From Lantana camara (Eukaryota > Streptophyta > Magnoliopsida > Lamiales > Verbenaceae): a DNA stretch of 64,000 nt. The notes beneath the pieces were generated by a model that saw nothing but the letters and a program-made list of their open reading frames with translations, did no database searches and was not told the DNA's origin. The position numbers and the translations under genes are program-made. Shown here in pieces: positions 33,721-45,728 of this stretch (positions are counted from its first letter, which is position 1; the number at the start of each line of letters is the position of its first letter). The stretch covers positions 93,761,894 through 93,825,893 of the forward strand of contig CM074859.1 of NCBI GenBank assembly GCA_037501455.1. Direction: 5' to 3'.

Positions 33721-35276
33721 CAATCTTTTCTTTAAATTTAAGTTGGTAAGAATAGGAGCAAGAATTGTGCAGAGCATAGGAAGAGCCTATTAACAACAAA
33801 CACTAAATAATGCATGATGGTTAAAGTGTCAATGCACATATTATCACCAATTTAAAAATGCAACATATTAGAACAATTATATTAATTTAAAGAAATACTT
33901 AGAAGTAAAGTAATTTAGATACTTCAACTAATTTAAGCATATACTTAATGCATCAAGTAGACAATTTCAACAACATCTATACAATATTTATAAATGAGAA
34001 GCAATTTAATTAACAATTATGATGCACGTGTTTATGAATGTATTGAAGAACCTGTCACCGTTGTAGTGATGGACTTTAATCTGGTACTTGTTCCTCGTTG
34101 GTTGAATTATAAGCTTGTCTCAATCTGTAAATCATCAATCTAGTTTTTCCACGGTCTTCCAATTTCCAACATTTCCCGGCCTCAGCTCAGACATTCCCAT
34201 AAATTGATTTGGAAATTTCTTGAACCCAAATTTTTCCGAGTTTTATTGTCTAGGCAATTTCCAAACCTTTCCTATGATTAGTTTCTTGATTAAAACCTTT
34301 CTTGTAATACCTTGTGTAACTTGATGACCCGAGATTGTAATTCTTGAATTTGGTCACTTCTACACTCATGTCGTTGATATCTCGATATTTCTTAGAATTT
34401 TAATCTCCAACGATAGTACCGATATTCCCTCCAATTGTCACTTTGCTTTTCCTTGTTATCTCCATTTGTTGCTCCATATCTTCCAATTCAATCTCACAAC
34501 GAAACAATTTAGCTTGCATCAGAAGAAGAACTCACTTCACCCGAATATAGAATTCCTAGCCTCTTGACTTCCCACAACTGGTTGTTCATTCTTCTATTGG
34601 TTGAGTCTTGAATCTCAATTTGATTGATAGTTCAACCTTCCCAATCAATTAGAGCCCTGTTTCAAGGTCCGAGGTATTTCCACTTCTCCTGTATGTAATT
34701 CCCAAAATTTTTACTTTGATTGGAATTACCTGAGTTACTTCCTTCTCACGCTTGAATTTCAGCTCCCACTATTTGAAAATCCTCAATTTACACCAAATTC
34801 CGAACCTTGGATCATTAGTAGCTTCAAATCTTCCTTCACCTCTTCCCAAGTTAGAAAAGAAATCTTGTAGTAGTCCGAAATTATCGAATGATTGGCCGTG
34901 GTTTAATATCATTCTCACAACCTGTAACTCACAACTTATTTTGAAAATAAATGCATGTGGGTAAGGCGTGCTCATGTCACACTAAATTGTCACATAATCG
35001 ATACCGATAACAAGAATTTAATATAAATGCATCAACTATTTCATCAATGTTTGAGATAAGACATGTTGATCACATAATTTCAAACAACTCAAGATCAATT
35101 AATTGACACTTAATAGCATAGATCAATGCGGTACCCAAGTTTTCAAGTAATTCAAAGAATTCAAGTAGATCAACGAATTCAATTAAATGCAAGACTCTCA
35201 AATTAACAGGTAATTCCTATGTCGTACGACCTAGACTTGACACGACACGACACTAGAACCTCGGTTTTGCAACCGG
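33720..35276 (-). mobile_element. Body remnant (leader) of a truncated Tekay-like element
   Basis: Sequence left of the primer-binding site resembles the leader at 4280-4894, most clearly 34890-34980. No intact gag or pol is visible and no second LTR occurs, so the element is truncated. The left border is approximate. Part 33760-34070 is AT-rich and unassigned. Confidence 0.6.
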
Positions 35277-35288
35277 GCTCTGATACCA
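35277..35288 (-). other. Primer-binding site (Met tRNA), minus strand
   Basis: TGGTATCAGAGC on the minus strand, seven bases from the LTR end at 35296. It fixes the orientation of the Tekay-like element. Confidence 0.9.
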
Positions 35289-35295
35289 CCTTAGA

Positions 35296-38200
35296 TGTAG
35301 CACCCCTTACACGTGGAGGTGCCACACCCCCGCACTATAGGTCAATCCACACACGAAACGGTCAATTCGTACATGAACCAACCTATAGCGAACGGGTGAC
35401 AATGCAATACACGACAAGCTAGGCGGGATAACTTATACATGTGACAAAATAAAGCTGAAGCATAATTCAAACAGTATCAATTTATCATATCATGATATTT
35501 CTCAGTTACCAAATAAAATATATTCTAACTTCATATATCAATACATTATCATCTTCAATTAAACAATAACAATAACTACAATTCCATAATTAACAGTAAT
35601 AATTAAATACACGAACCACGGATGACACGACTACATGAACTGGACTCGACTCTACTCGACTCAGCTCCCGCCTAGCGTGCACCTGCAATACCTGAAAGGT
35701 GGAGGCGTCAGTCTGTGAAGACCGAGTGAGGGGTTTACATACATATTAGCGCAGATAACATGCAAGTTATATTCTCGGGTAAAGTTTGATAAAAGATAAA
35801 TATACGAGTTTAATGACAATATAGCTTCGCCCGAGAATACAACTATCAATATTAAATACTTGTTCTTTTCATGCAATCGATAATATGCTTGCTTGCTTGC
35901 TAATCATTAGGTGATCACGCAATTCAATTATCGTGCAATCATGCATAAGTACTCAATTAGCAAATTCGTGGGATGGAAATCATGCAATCACTACATGGCT
36001 TGCTTGTAACACGATAGGGTTTGTTCTTCCTGTGATTGGACGGACAACCACTAGCTCTAAGACTAGCCCAGCGCCCTCACTAAGGAGAACCTGGCCAGGA
36101 GAACACAGGTACACGATAAGGCCTTTGTTCTTCTTGTGATTGGACGGACAACCACCAGCCCGAAGACCAGCCCAGCGCCCTCACTAAGGAGGATCTGGCC
36201 AAGAGAACACATGAACACGATGAGGTATTGTTCTTCCTGTGATTGGACGGACAATCACCGGCCCGAAGACCAGCCCAGCACCCTCACTAAGGAGAGCCTG
36301 GCCAGGAGAACGCACGTACTTGCTTTCATGAACATGGCATGCTTGATTCGTATACACTAAAATGATCTACTTGCTTGATTCATGAACAATAATATAACTT
36401 GAAATGATACGTGCTTTCATGAAATTATAACTATAAATACCTTTGGCCAAAAAACCACGTAAAGGTTATACGGGTTCTATATAACTAGAAATTAAACCTC
36501 ACCTGACAGGCGACACACGACTCGTGAATGCGTGAACGTGCTCATGCTTGATAATCTCCGCCCTGGAGAATAACTGGACAAGAAAACGGGACATCGTGCA
36601 CTTGTGAGACAATAACTCGATAATGGTACCAAATATGACGCACGGCATGATCAAGTAACGAGATGACATGCATTCACGAATGTAGCATGATATATTCATA
36701 TTATGGCATGTAATTGATCATGTAATCACAAATTGGGATCAATAAAACCATTGGAATTGAAAGTGTAAATCTCAATTTTTATGCAGAAAATTTTCAACAT
36801 GCGCACGTTGTATTCAAATAAGCATAACTCTTTCATCGGAATGAATTTTAACGAACCGCAAAATTCCTAGGAAACTAGACAAACATATCTTTACCAAATA
36901 TAAGGCTCACATTCTAATTCATCCCGAGCAAATACCAGTTTTCGTTTGAATATGACCCAAAGCAGAAAATTTCCTGCAGCGCTAGTAGTGAAAAATGATC
37001 GTCGTTCCCTTATCAAACGAAGTCGAAACGATCTGAAAATTGGTGGAAATACTTATAACATATCCAGAAATACCCCCGTAAAACAGTTTTAAAAACTTCC
37101 ACCATTTAGTCTCTCTGATCATGCCAAAACCGAAATATGAAAACAGGGGACAGCAGGGGATGTTGCTATTTTTCTCGGGGTTCAAATCAATTCGGATTGA
37201 CACCAATTTTTGCAGAGAACATCTATAATATATCAAGATTATCCCCATAAAACAGTTTTGAAAAACTCCAACTTAACAAGCCACCGTTCGATTTTAAATT
37301 GGGTTAACGCAGATTCGCGACAGTTTGGCGGCACCAAATTAAAACGGCCATAACTCACAAACGAAAATAGATATTGACGAACCGTAAAAAGGAGAGTTCT
37401 CTACACTTCAAATATTTGCTACAGTAGAAAAACCAGAGCAATTGGAATAGGGGAGGGGAGTCGGGAAAACAGGGGAGCTACAACCCATAACCAAAGCTCG
37501 CCAAAATCATCATAATTCAACTCTAAATGCTATAATTCATGAAAAGAAATACATATACATGCTCAAAGTGTGATAAACTAGTATAAACACTCATCTCACA
37601 CATTAATCACCAAGAATCATCATCATCATTTCAAATATGAGTTCATCAAATAACTCCATGATTCTCATGATATATGCAAGGAATTCAAGTTCAAAACTCC
37701 TAATCATGCTTCTTGCAATTAGAACACATAATATCTAGCTCAAATCTCAACCCTAGTTCATCACCTCAATTCAAGAATTCCTATATCACTCATGTATACC
37801 TTGAAAGAAAGGATGAAATTATGGAGATGATGATGATGCTTGCTTCAAAGTATGAGATTTTCCGGAAAATAGCTTGAATTTGATGAAATCCTTCTTCTTC
37901 TTCTTGTGGTGTTTGATCGTGAAAATGAAAGACAAGGAAGCAAATGTTTGTATGTCTTGTATGAAATGAAATGGAAGGAAGAGATGCTTCTACGTTATTC
38001 ATTTAATCAAAGAGATGATTGGCCATTAATTGCTATTAAGTCCTTAAGTTTAGTAAGTCATGCAATTAGCTTCTACATCAATGAAATGATGCCAATTAAG
38101 TCCAAAGAAATTTCATGCAATTTAGTCCTCTCAATTAAAAAAATGATCCAATAAGGCCAAATTGTCAACTAAGTCACGTTTGGAAATTATTTCATGTAGC

Positions 38201-38397
38201 AATTAAATCCAATTCGCTCAATAATTCTCACGTTGACAAGTATTTCATAAAATTTCACGTAAACATGTTGAAATACAATTTATAAAATTAATATAACACG
38301 TACAAAGCGAATAAACAAGAATAATAAAATAAAGTCCTAACGCTCGAAACTCACACGTGTCGAGCGTACCTGACTGTCTGAAATTCGGGGCGTTACA
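35296..38397 (-). mobile_element. 5' LTR of the truncated Tekay-like element
   Basis: The 3102-bp LTR is TGTAACGCCCCGAA...GGGTGCTACA on the minus strand. Its right end cuts the Tat pol at the integrase zinc-binding segment. It contains the CTCACTCGGTC...GACTG stem near 35705-35740 and a 104-bp tandem repeat at 36012-36325. It has no evident hairpin array like arrays A to C. Small reading frames within it are not convincing genes. Confidence 0.88.
36012..36325. repeat. Three tandem copies of a 104-bp unit in the Tekay-like LTR
   Basis: Each copy holds TTGTTCTTCYTGTGATTGGA, then ACCAGCCC and CCCTCACTAAGGAG. Copies start at 36021, 36125 and 36228 (measured from TTGTTC) and are about 88-92% alike. 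The unit contains the CACTAAGGAGG word present once in other LTRs of the window. Confidence 0.92.
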
Positions 38398-41334
38398 CTT
38401 TTGGCACTTGGGGCATTTCCTAGAGTAGATCTTCGCATCCCATACCATAGTCGGCCAGAAATACCCACTCCTTAAGATCTTTCGAGCTAGAGCTCGACCT
38501 CCAGAGTGGTTTCCGCAACATCCCTCATGGACTTCCTCCAGGACATCTTGGGCTTGACTAGGTCTTAGGCATCTTAGAGGGGGACCCGTGAAGGATTTTT
38601 TGAACAATCTGCCTTCGCGATCTATCATATAGAGCAGAGATCGATATTTCACTCTTCTGGCTTCCGTTCGATTTTCGGGCAAAAGTCCGTCTTTGAGGTA
38701 AGCCACCAGATCGTCCATCCAACAAGGCTCCGGCGGATCTATCGTGGCGATTCCGACCTTTCCTTCGTCGATCACCCGGCCCCCCGAGACTAGGAACGCG
38801 ATGGTTGCATCCCCTGTTCCTTGGAATCCGTGTGCCAGCTTTGAAAGGGCATCAGCTCGACCGTTCTCCTCGCGGGGAACCTGTTCGATTTTGAACTCTT
38901 TTAGCTTCGAGGTCAGCTCTTTTACTATTTTGAGGTACGCGGCCATGGACTCTTCCCGAGCTTCGTATGTGCCATTGACTTGGCCGGCGACGAGCTGGGA
39001 GTCAGTTACAACGGCTAACCTGTCGATCTGGTTCGCCGTGGCATATCTCAGTCCTGCTACAAGTGCTTCGTACTCGGCTTCATTGTTCGTTACTTTAAAA
39101 TCTAGCTTAACTGCGAAATCGAGCTGGAGTCCATCTGAACTTGTAAGGGATATGCCCACTCCCCCTCCTTGAGAGGTCGATGAGCCATCCGTATACATGG
39201 TCCAGCTAGGCGGGGTACGGACGATCTCCGTCGATCTGGTGTTCTTTTCTACTAAGAAGTCAGCTAGAACTTGAGCTTGCTGGGTGGCCCGAGGTTGGTA
39301 GTTAATGTCATGCTGGCTCAACTCGACCGCCCATTTCATCATTCGACCCGACACGTCGGGTTTGGATAAGACCTGCCTAAGGGGTTGATCCGTTAGGACG
39401 ATTATGGGATGAGCTTGGAAATACGGACGTAGCTTCCGAGCTGCATGCGTCAGAGCGAATACGAACTTCTTGATCTCAAGATAATTTCGCTCCGCGCCGT
39501 GTAGGATCTTGCTCAGGTAATAGATCGGTAGGTGTTTTCGATCTCGAATGGTGACCAAGACTGAGCTGAAGGTTTCATTAGAGAGGGACAGGTAGAGGTA
39601 CAAGGTCTCTCCCTCATTTGGCTTGGCCAGCAATGGTGGGGAGGCCAGGTACTCTTTCAGTTGATCTAACGCTCTGTCGCATTCTTCATTCCACTCGAAT
39701 TTTTTGAGATTCCTTAGAACTTTGAAGAATGGGAGGTTTCATTCGGATGATCGTGATATGAACCGGTTGAGTGAGATTATGCGACCTACCAGGGACTGTA
39801 CCTGGTTGATGCATCGAGGTCGAGGGATGACCTGGATTGCTTTGATCTTCGTAGGATTCGCCTCGATGCCTCGTTGGCTCACCATGTATCCTAGAAACTT
39901 TTCTCCTTCGACCCCGAACGTGCGCTTGTCGGGGTTGAGCTTCATACCGTATTACCGTAAGATCTCAAATGATCTGCGTAGATGATCTAGATGATGGTAC
40001 GCCCAGCGACTCTTCACGATCATGTCGTCGATGTAGACCTCCATGGTCTTTCCGATCTCGTCTTTGAACATCAGGTTGACCAATCTTTGGTACGTAGCTC
40101 CCGCGTTCTTTAGCCCGAAGGGCATGACCTTGAAGTAGTATATTCCCTTTACTACAATAAAGGCCGTGTGCTTTTGATCTTCGGGAGCCATAGAGATCTG
40201 GTAGTAGCCTTGAAATGTGTCCATCATACTGAGCATCTCGTACCCAGCTGTCGAGTCGACGAGCTGATCGATTCGAGGCAGCGGATACGGGTCTTTCGGG
40301 CATGCCTTGTTGAGGTCGGTGAAGTCGTTGCACATTCTCCATTTCCCGCCTGTTTTTTGCACGAGGACTACGTTGCACAACCAGTCAACGTATTGAGCTG
40401 GAGTAACGTATCCTGCGTCGAGGAGTTTATTGACCTCGGCCTCGATGATATCATTCCTTGCCCGACTTTGAGGTCTCAGCTTTTGTTTTATGGGTTTGAA
40501 CGATGGATCGATCCCGAGCCGGTGGCAGATCACCTTCGGGTTGACTCCGATCAGATCTTTGGCTGCCCAAGCGAAGATATCAGAGTTGTCCCTCAAGAAT
40601 TCTATCATCATGATCTCGTGTTGCGGATGCATATTCGCCCTGATCTTGGTGGTCTTATTGCTGTCTCCGGGGACTAGGGCAATCTCTTTTAGTTCTTCCG
40701 AGGGCTCGAGCCGCTCGCTGGCCTTTCTTTTTCGAGCTGCGGGGAATCTCTCAGCCTCGCTCTCCCTCGTGGGTAGCTCGATCTCTCCGTCAGCATAGGT
40801 CTGTAGGTCGAGCTCTTCCTCCACCTCTTTCCCAGATGGCTTTTTCAGGACGATGGCGTAACAAGCCCAACTGTCCATGACATCGCAAGTCACCTCTCCG
40901 ACCCCATTCGGAGTGGGCATTTTCAGCTTTTGATGATACGTTGAGATGATTGCTTTGAATTGAATAAGGCCAGGTCGTCCGAAGATCATATTATACGCCA
41001 GGGGCATGTTGACGATGACGTACTCAACCTCCTGGGTCACCCTCTTGGGGGATGTTCCCATCAAGGTGAGGAGTCGGATGCGCCCCAACGGTATAACTTC
41101 CGATCCACCTAACCCGGAGAGCGGTGTTCGGATCGGATCGAGCTTTAGATCGGATCGGATCGAACTTCCGATCCACCGAACCAGGGCGGCTATCACTCTC
41201 ACTAAAGCTAACTTCCTGCCTCTCCCACTCTCTACCCTAATCGATCTGGAAGACCTCTTCGTGCGGACCGTTGTACTCTCGAGCTGCTCGCCTGATGTTC
41301 CTCTTACGAGCTGCATTTGAGTCGTCGCCCTCAT
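38398..41334 (-). pseudogene. Tat-type pol: protease remnant, RT, dual RNase H, integrase start
   Basis: Retropepsin-like flanks (IRTPLSGLGGSEVIPLGRI, then YNMIFGRPGL) lie near 41140-40970, but the DTG active site reads WIG. RT covers about 40560-39960, with VVLVQKTGGKWRMC and YIDDM at 40021-40035. The first RNase H segment is near 39633-39290. A second RNase H at 39210-38840 has TDGSS, NNEAEYEAL, VVTDSQL and RADALSKLA, the dual-RNase-H layout of Tat elements. Integrase HHCC starts at about 38560 (GNHSGGRALARKI, CPKCQK) and is cut at 38397. In-frame stops: TAA at 39952-39954 and TGA at 39739-39741. It is otherwise open. Confidence 0.93.
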
Positions 41335-43153
41335 GCCCCCCCGGCTATCATATAGATCTTGCCGTGAGTAGGGGGATTGTATTCAGCTCTCTCCAGCGGC
41401 TGCTTCCCAGATCGTTTGGGGGGAGATCTAGACCTGGACCGATTGCGGTCGCTCGACCTCCCCGCCTTTTCAGAGTAGTGGTCGATGCGTCGAACAAAAT
41501 CCTTCAGATGCCCTCCTTGAATGAGTCTTTCGATCTCATCACGGAGGGCGTTACATTCCGCGGTCGTGTGGCCCCATTGCTGATGGTAGTCACAGAACTT
41601 TCCCGATTTCTCAGCCTTCGGGCCCTCTCGGATGGGCTTTGGTTTCTTCAGAAGGCTTTGGTCCATGACCACGTAGATCTGGTCGATGGACTTGGTCAAG
41701 GGGACATAGTTTCGTCGGTCGACCTGGGTCGGTAGGTCGACTTTCCCCTTGATCTTCTTTTGCTCGCCCCCTCTTCGGTGTTGGGGTAAGCTGGACCCGA
41801 TGACCTGCCTCTCAGATCGGGGCGGAGGTCCATGCGCGAGGGCGATCTCCTCAACGCTCATGAAGCCGTGGGCGATATCTTGTATTTCCGTCAGGTTGCG
41901 GGGCCCGGCCCTGACGATCTCATCTGCCCATAGGCGGTTACGCAGGGCTCGATGGACTACGTAAAGTAAGGTCTCCATCGTCGGGTTCTCGACCCGAACC
42001 ACTTCCCTCGAAAAGCGAGTCATGAAATCTCGCAGGGACTCGCCCTCCTTCTGGTATATGCTGTTGAGATAAGAGGGGGGGAGCTTTTCTCCAGTCATCG
42101 AGGAGAAATGTGCCGTGAAACGATCTACGAACCGGTTGTAGGTCGTTAGGCATCGAGGTGGCAGGCGGATGAACCAATCTTGAGCGGGGCCTGTCAACGT
42201 AGTGACGAAGATCTTAGCCCAAATCTGTTGCGGATGGGAGTGTAGAAACATTCGGTTCTCGAAGGCTGTCACATGTCTTTCGGGATCTGTGGTCCCATTA
42301 TACATAGGCAGACCGGTCGGAATCCGATCTCCATCACAGGTCGTGCGGAGAATGTCTTCGCAGAAGGGGGAAGCTTCCTCCCTGTCGCTGCTGTAGCGGA
42401 GAGGGCGTCGGTTCAGTCCCTCTCGGAGGTCGACCTGCCTCTGGGTGACGTGAGAGCCACGATGACCCAGGCGGTCTTGGACCCGTCTACGCGGGGGGTC
42501 CACGCAGTGATCCTGTTCTTTTCTAGCGCGGGCCGCGGCGATACGGGCGGCCTCCTCCCTGGCGGATCGAGCGGGGATCCACGCTCGGAGGTCGTCGAAC
42601 TCTTCATTGTCCTCGTCGGCCACGCGTTTGCCGCGGTCGTTACGGCTCGGGTGGTCGGAGTCTCCGTGGCCTTCGCGGGGGACTTGTTTGCTCGTCGCGG
42701 GGGGAGGCGGTGGCGGAGCGAATTCCTGGACCTGACCGGCCCCGATCTGAGGACTGAGACCCCAAATGATTTGGCCAGGTCGACCATCGAGCAGTTGGAA
42801 CACATAGGGGACCGGGTTCCCGTATGCTTGGATGGAGGGGGCCAGCGCGTTGCCTACCACGGGGCTAGGGATTGTGGTCGTTGGGCTGCCCTCGGTAGTT
42901 CGGGGCGTCTGGGTTCGCGACCCTCATTCTGGGCGCGCTCTATCTCGACCCGCCACTGATCGAGAAAACCATCAAGGTCCGCCTGGGTGACGGTGTATCT
43001 GGGAGTGGCCTCCAGCGGAGGCTGGGGAACGTTGGTGCTGGGACCGACAGGTGGGACGGCGGAGGTGTTGCCAAGCGGCACGTTGTAGTCATGCCTGCCT
43101 TTGGCAACCTCCTCCATGTCCTCGTCGCGGTTCGTGTTCCTGGTGTTAACCAT
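41331..43153 (-). pseudogene. Tat-type gag with one frameshift
   Basis: Start chosen at 43153 (MVNTRNTNRDEDMEEVAKG). The frame closes at 42854, and the rest is open in the next frame, 42860 to 41331. One missing C in the run GCCCCGTGG near 42855 explains the shift. The core has GLPMYNGTTDPERHVTAFE, WAKIFVTTLTGPAQDWF and YLNSIYQKEGESLRDFM, usual for gypsy gag. A single zinc knuckle CDYHQQWGHTTAEC lies near 41600, followed by an RS-rich tail (SDRNRSRSRSPPKR). Gag ends with TAG at 41331 and pol follows in another frame. Confidence 0.9.
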
Positions 43154-43211
43154 CGTGTTTGAAAAGAGGATGAAAGGGCTTTTATCTAGGTCGATGTGAA
43201 AAAAGGAGGTT

Positions 43212-43230
43212 CCCACAGACGGCGCCAAAC
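43212..43230 (-). other. Tat primer-binding site
   Basis: On the minus strand TTTGGCGCCGTCTGTGGGA follows the LTR end after one base. TGGCGCCG-type sites are usual for Tat and Athila elements; the exact tRNA was not determined. Confidence 0.75.
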
Positions 43231-43231
43231 T

Positions 43232-44016
43232 GATCTGGCTCAAATCTGGTCGATCTGACGTGGTCGATCTGGCTGTCAGATATGAGTCAATCAGTCAAGA
43301 ATTTGTTTTAGTGGGTTCTTTATCGACCTGAAAGCACTAACAAACGTGAGCTCGAAACCAACTTGGGGGACTTGGGGTTTGACCCAAGGTTGGCACTCCG
43401 ACGCTCAAGTCAGTAATGGAACTCTTTAGAGAGAGAATAGATGCAATTGAATGCGTATTAAAGGCTTACCAACTACTGTTCATAGGGCGAGTATTTATAG
43501 CCAGGGCCAAATAACACAGTAGTGTGTGTACTGTAGGTGTGCATTAATGGCGTTGCCAGTCGTCGATCTGGATGTCGGACGATGGAACTGGCTTGAGGCG
43601 GGTCGTTTGTACCTTCTTTCCCCTTTGAGTAAAAGCAGGGACTGACGGTCATTAATGAGCCATAGTACGCCTGTTCCAAGGAATGAGAAGGGTGCACGTG
43701 TCCCGACAGGAGTGCTTTTACAGTATTCGGGTGTCCGGTGACGTATGATATCGATCTGGAGATCGATATTGCCTTCCGGGATCCTTAATGCTGTGGGTTT
43801 CTTCGTAGAAAGGGAGCAGATCGATCTGAAGATCAACCTGACTACCAAAATCACTCTGACGATCTGCTTGTCTCATGAAGATCTGATGATCTGCGGACCT
43901 GGTATCGATCTGATGATCTGTCCAGAAGTTTGTTTTTGTTTTATCCGAGTTGGCGCGGAGCCTACGTGGCGCCCACGTGGGCGTGCCACGTGTCCTCGTA
44001 TTATTATGCCATGTCA
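43232..44016 (-). repeat. 5' LTR of the minus-strand Tat element
   Basis: The 785-bp LTR has a minus-strand TATA box (CTATAAATA, 43492-43499). In U3 (about 43750-43925) it has the same GATC-rich cluster as the 3' LTR. It ends at 44016 beside GATAA. Confidence 0.93.
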
Positions 44017-44021
44017 GATAA

Positions 44022-44717
44022 TTAGCAAGAAAATAATTTTTCTAGAATAGAAATAAAACACTTGATTAAGACTTACCTTGATAAAGAATAATCATGAAAA
44101 ATAAAATTCATATATGGGTACGAAAAGATGTAGGTAATTAGTAAGAAAAATAAATTTTCTATTAGAATAAAAAAGAAACACTTGATTAGAATAATACTTA
44201 TTTGACGAAGAATGATCTGCAAGATGATTAAAACCTTAAATACTAATCTTATACTAATCTTTTATATGGTGTGTATCATCAAAATTTTAAATTTGAATAT
44301 TTGTCGTAACAAACTGTGTGTATCACCAAAATTTTGAAATTTGAATATTTTTCGTAACATACTTATCTAAATTAAGTTATTTGAATTTAATTTGAATTTA
44401 TAACTACAATATCTATACAAAATATTTAATTCTTTTGGATAAAGGTGATTTGTTAGAGAAAATCTCATTAAATTTTATACTAATATGTAGGAAATTAGCA
44501 ATAAAATGAAAAAAAGACTTAACACGAGATAAAAGAATGATGATGCATAAAAAAGAAAATTTATATACAAATACAAAAAGATGCAGATAATTAGTAAGAA
44601 AATAATTTTTCTATTAGAATCTGAATAGAACACTTGATTTACCTTGATAACACTTGATTTACCTTGATAAAGAATGATCCTGCATGAAAAAGCAAATTCA
44701 TAAATAGATATGAAAAG
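44022..44717. repeat. AT-rich degenerate repeats of the Helitron, left of the hAT element
   Basis: Units built from TTAGTAAGAAAATAA, TTCTATTAGAAT, AAACACTTGATTAG, CTTACCTTGATAAAGAATGATC and CATATATGGATATGAAAAG recur here about four times. They recur again at 45729-45850 and, weakly, at 32190-32460. No gene was found. Confidence 0.75.
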
Positions 44718-45720
44718 CAATGTTTTCAAAACCGGACCGGAGGTCGAACCGGTAGGCTTACTGGTTATCGGTTCAACCGGTTCAACCACTGGTCGAACCG
44801 GTATGACGTAATAAATAAATAATTATTATTTTATTAATTAAATATATGATATATATCATATATATATATATATATAATATATATCTTGACTATATAAAAT
44901 CAACTTATAATTTTTAATATTTAAAATTGAAAATAATATTTCTTTACACGATATCTAAAAAAATATACTGCATTTATAGATACAAAATTATATTATTTCA
45001 CATCCTACCAATATTTATTTTTTCATAAAATCAATAATGTTTCAAAATGAGTAATAAAAACAAAAGAAAGAAAAATAACTTATATGATATACTGATATAC
45101 ATTTTTATCCACCTAAAACTCTAGTCCCAAAAAGCCCAAGACCCAAAAAAGCAATATACAAAAACCTAATTGAAGCCCTAGAAATCTATACGCCACAGTG
45201 TTTCTTTTCCTCTTTTCAAGATTCATGCGGCAGGACTATTCCTTTTCTTCTTCTATCATCTTCTGCTAAAATTTCTCAGGCAAATCATGCCACTGTCTTC
45301 CTTTCCTTAAGAATTAGTTCTAATATCTCATATAAAAATTTACTTCATATTTTGGTCAAAAACATTATCGAATAATCACGGTTAGTCTCTTCCTCTAACA
45401 CTCTTCCAGTCTTCCTCCCTCTCTCTCTCAATATCCCACTCTGAATCGCCTGAAACAGAAGAAGCGTGAAAGGGAAAAACGAAAAAGGCGACAGGGAAGG
45501 AAAGAAGAAGAAGGGAAAAATAAAATAAAATAAAATAAAAAGGAGCTTCAATCCGAAAAACGGCGGTCCGGTCCGGGTTTTACTGCCAAAACTGGCGGTT
45601 AACCGACCGGTTTTTCCGGTTTCACACCGATCCGATCCCAGCCGGTTTTGGATACCCTACCGGACCGGACAGGCCTCCGGTCACCGGTTGAACCGGTCCG
45701 GTCCGGTTTTAAAAACACAG
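44718..45720. mobile_element. Non-autonomous hAT element, 1003 bp, TSD ATGAAAAG
   Basis: The 8-bp duplication ATGAAAAG is at 44710-44717 and 45721-45728. The ends are CAATGTTTTCAAAACCGG (left) and, read inward, CTGTGTTTTTAAAACCGG (right). Subterminal GGACCGG and CCGGTT words are dense at both ends, as in hAT transposase-binding regions. No transposase is present. The interior (about 45120-45480) includes CCTAATTGAAGCCCTAGAA and pyrimidine-rich sequence like the leader of a plant housekeeping gene, perhaps a captured piece. Confidence 0.85.
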
Positions 45721-45728
45721 ATGAAAAG

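Larger units (their letters stand above)
32490..44016 (-). mobile_element. Full-length Tat-type Ty3/gypsy element, TSD GATAA
   Basis: The element has LTRs at 43232-44016 (5') and 32490-33275 (3') and duplicated GATAA at 32485-32489 and 44017-44021. A primer-binding site containing TGGCGCCGTC is next to the 5' LTR and a polypurine stretch TTTGGGGGGCC next to the 3' LTR. Order on the minus strand: gag, protease/RT, RNase H, second RNase H, integrase start. The integrase remainder and most of the antisense gene are lost at the Tekay-type insertion (33720-38397). The LTRs differ by roughly 2%. Confidence 0.93.

Noticed and set aside
40168..40677. 169-codon plus-strand ORF, with others at 38744-39172, 41006-41320, 41271-41735 and 42273-42959
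   Set aside because: Shadows of the minus-strand Tat gag-pol, which shows conserved RT, RNase H and gag motifs.
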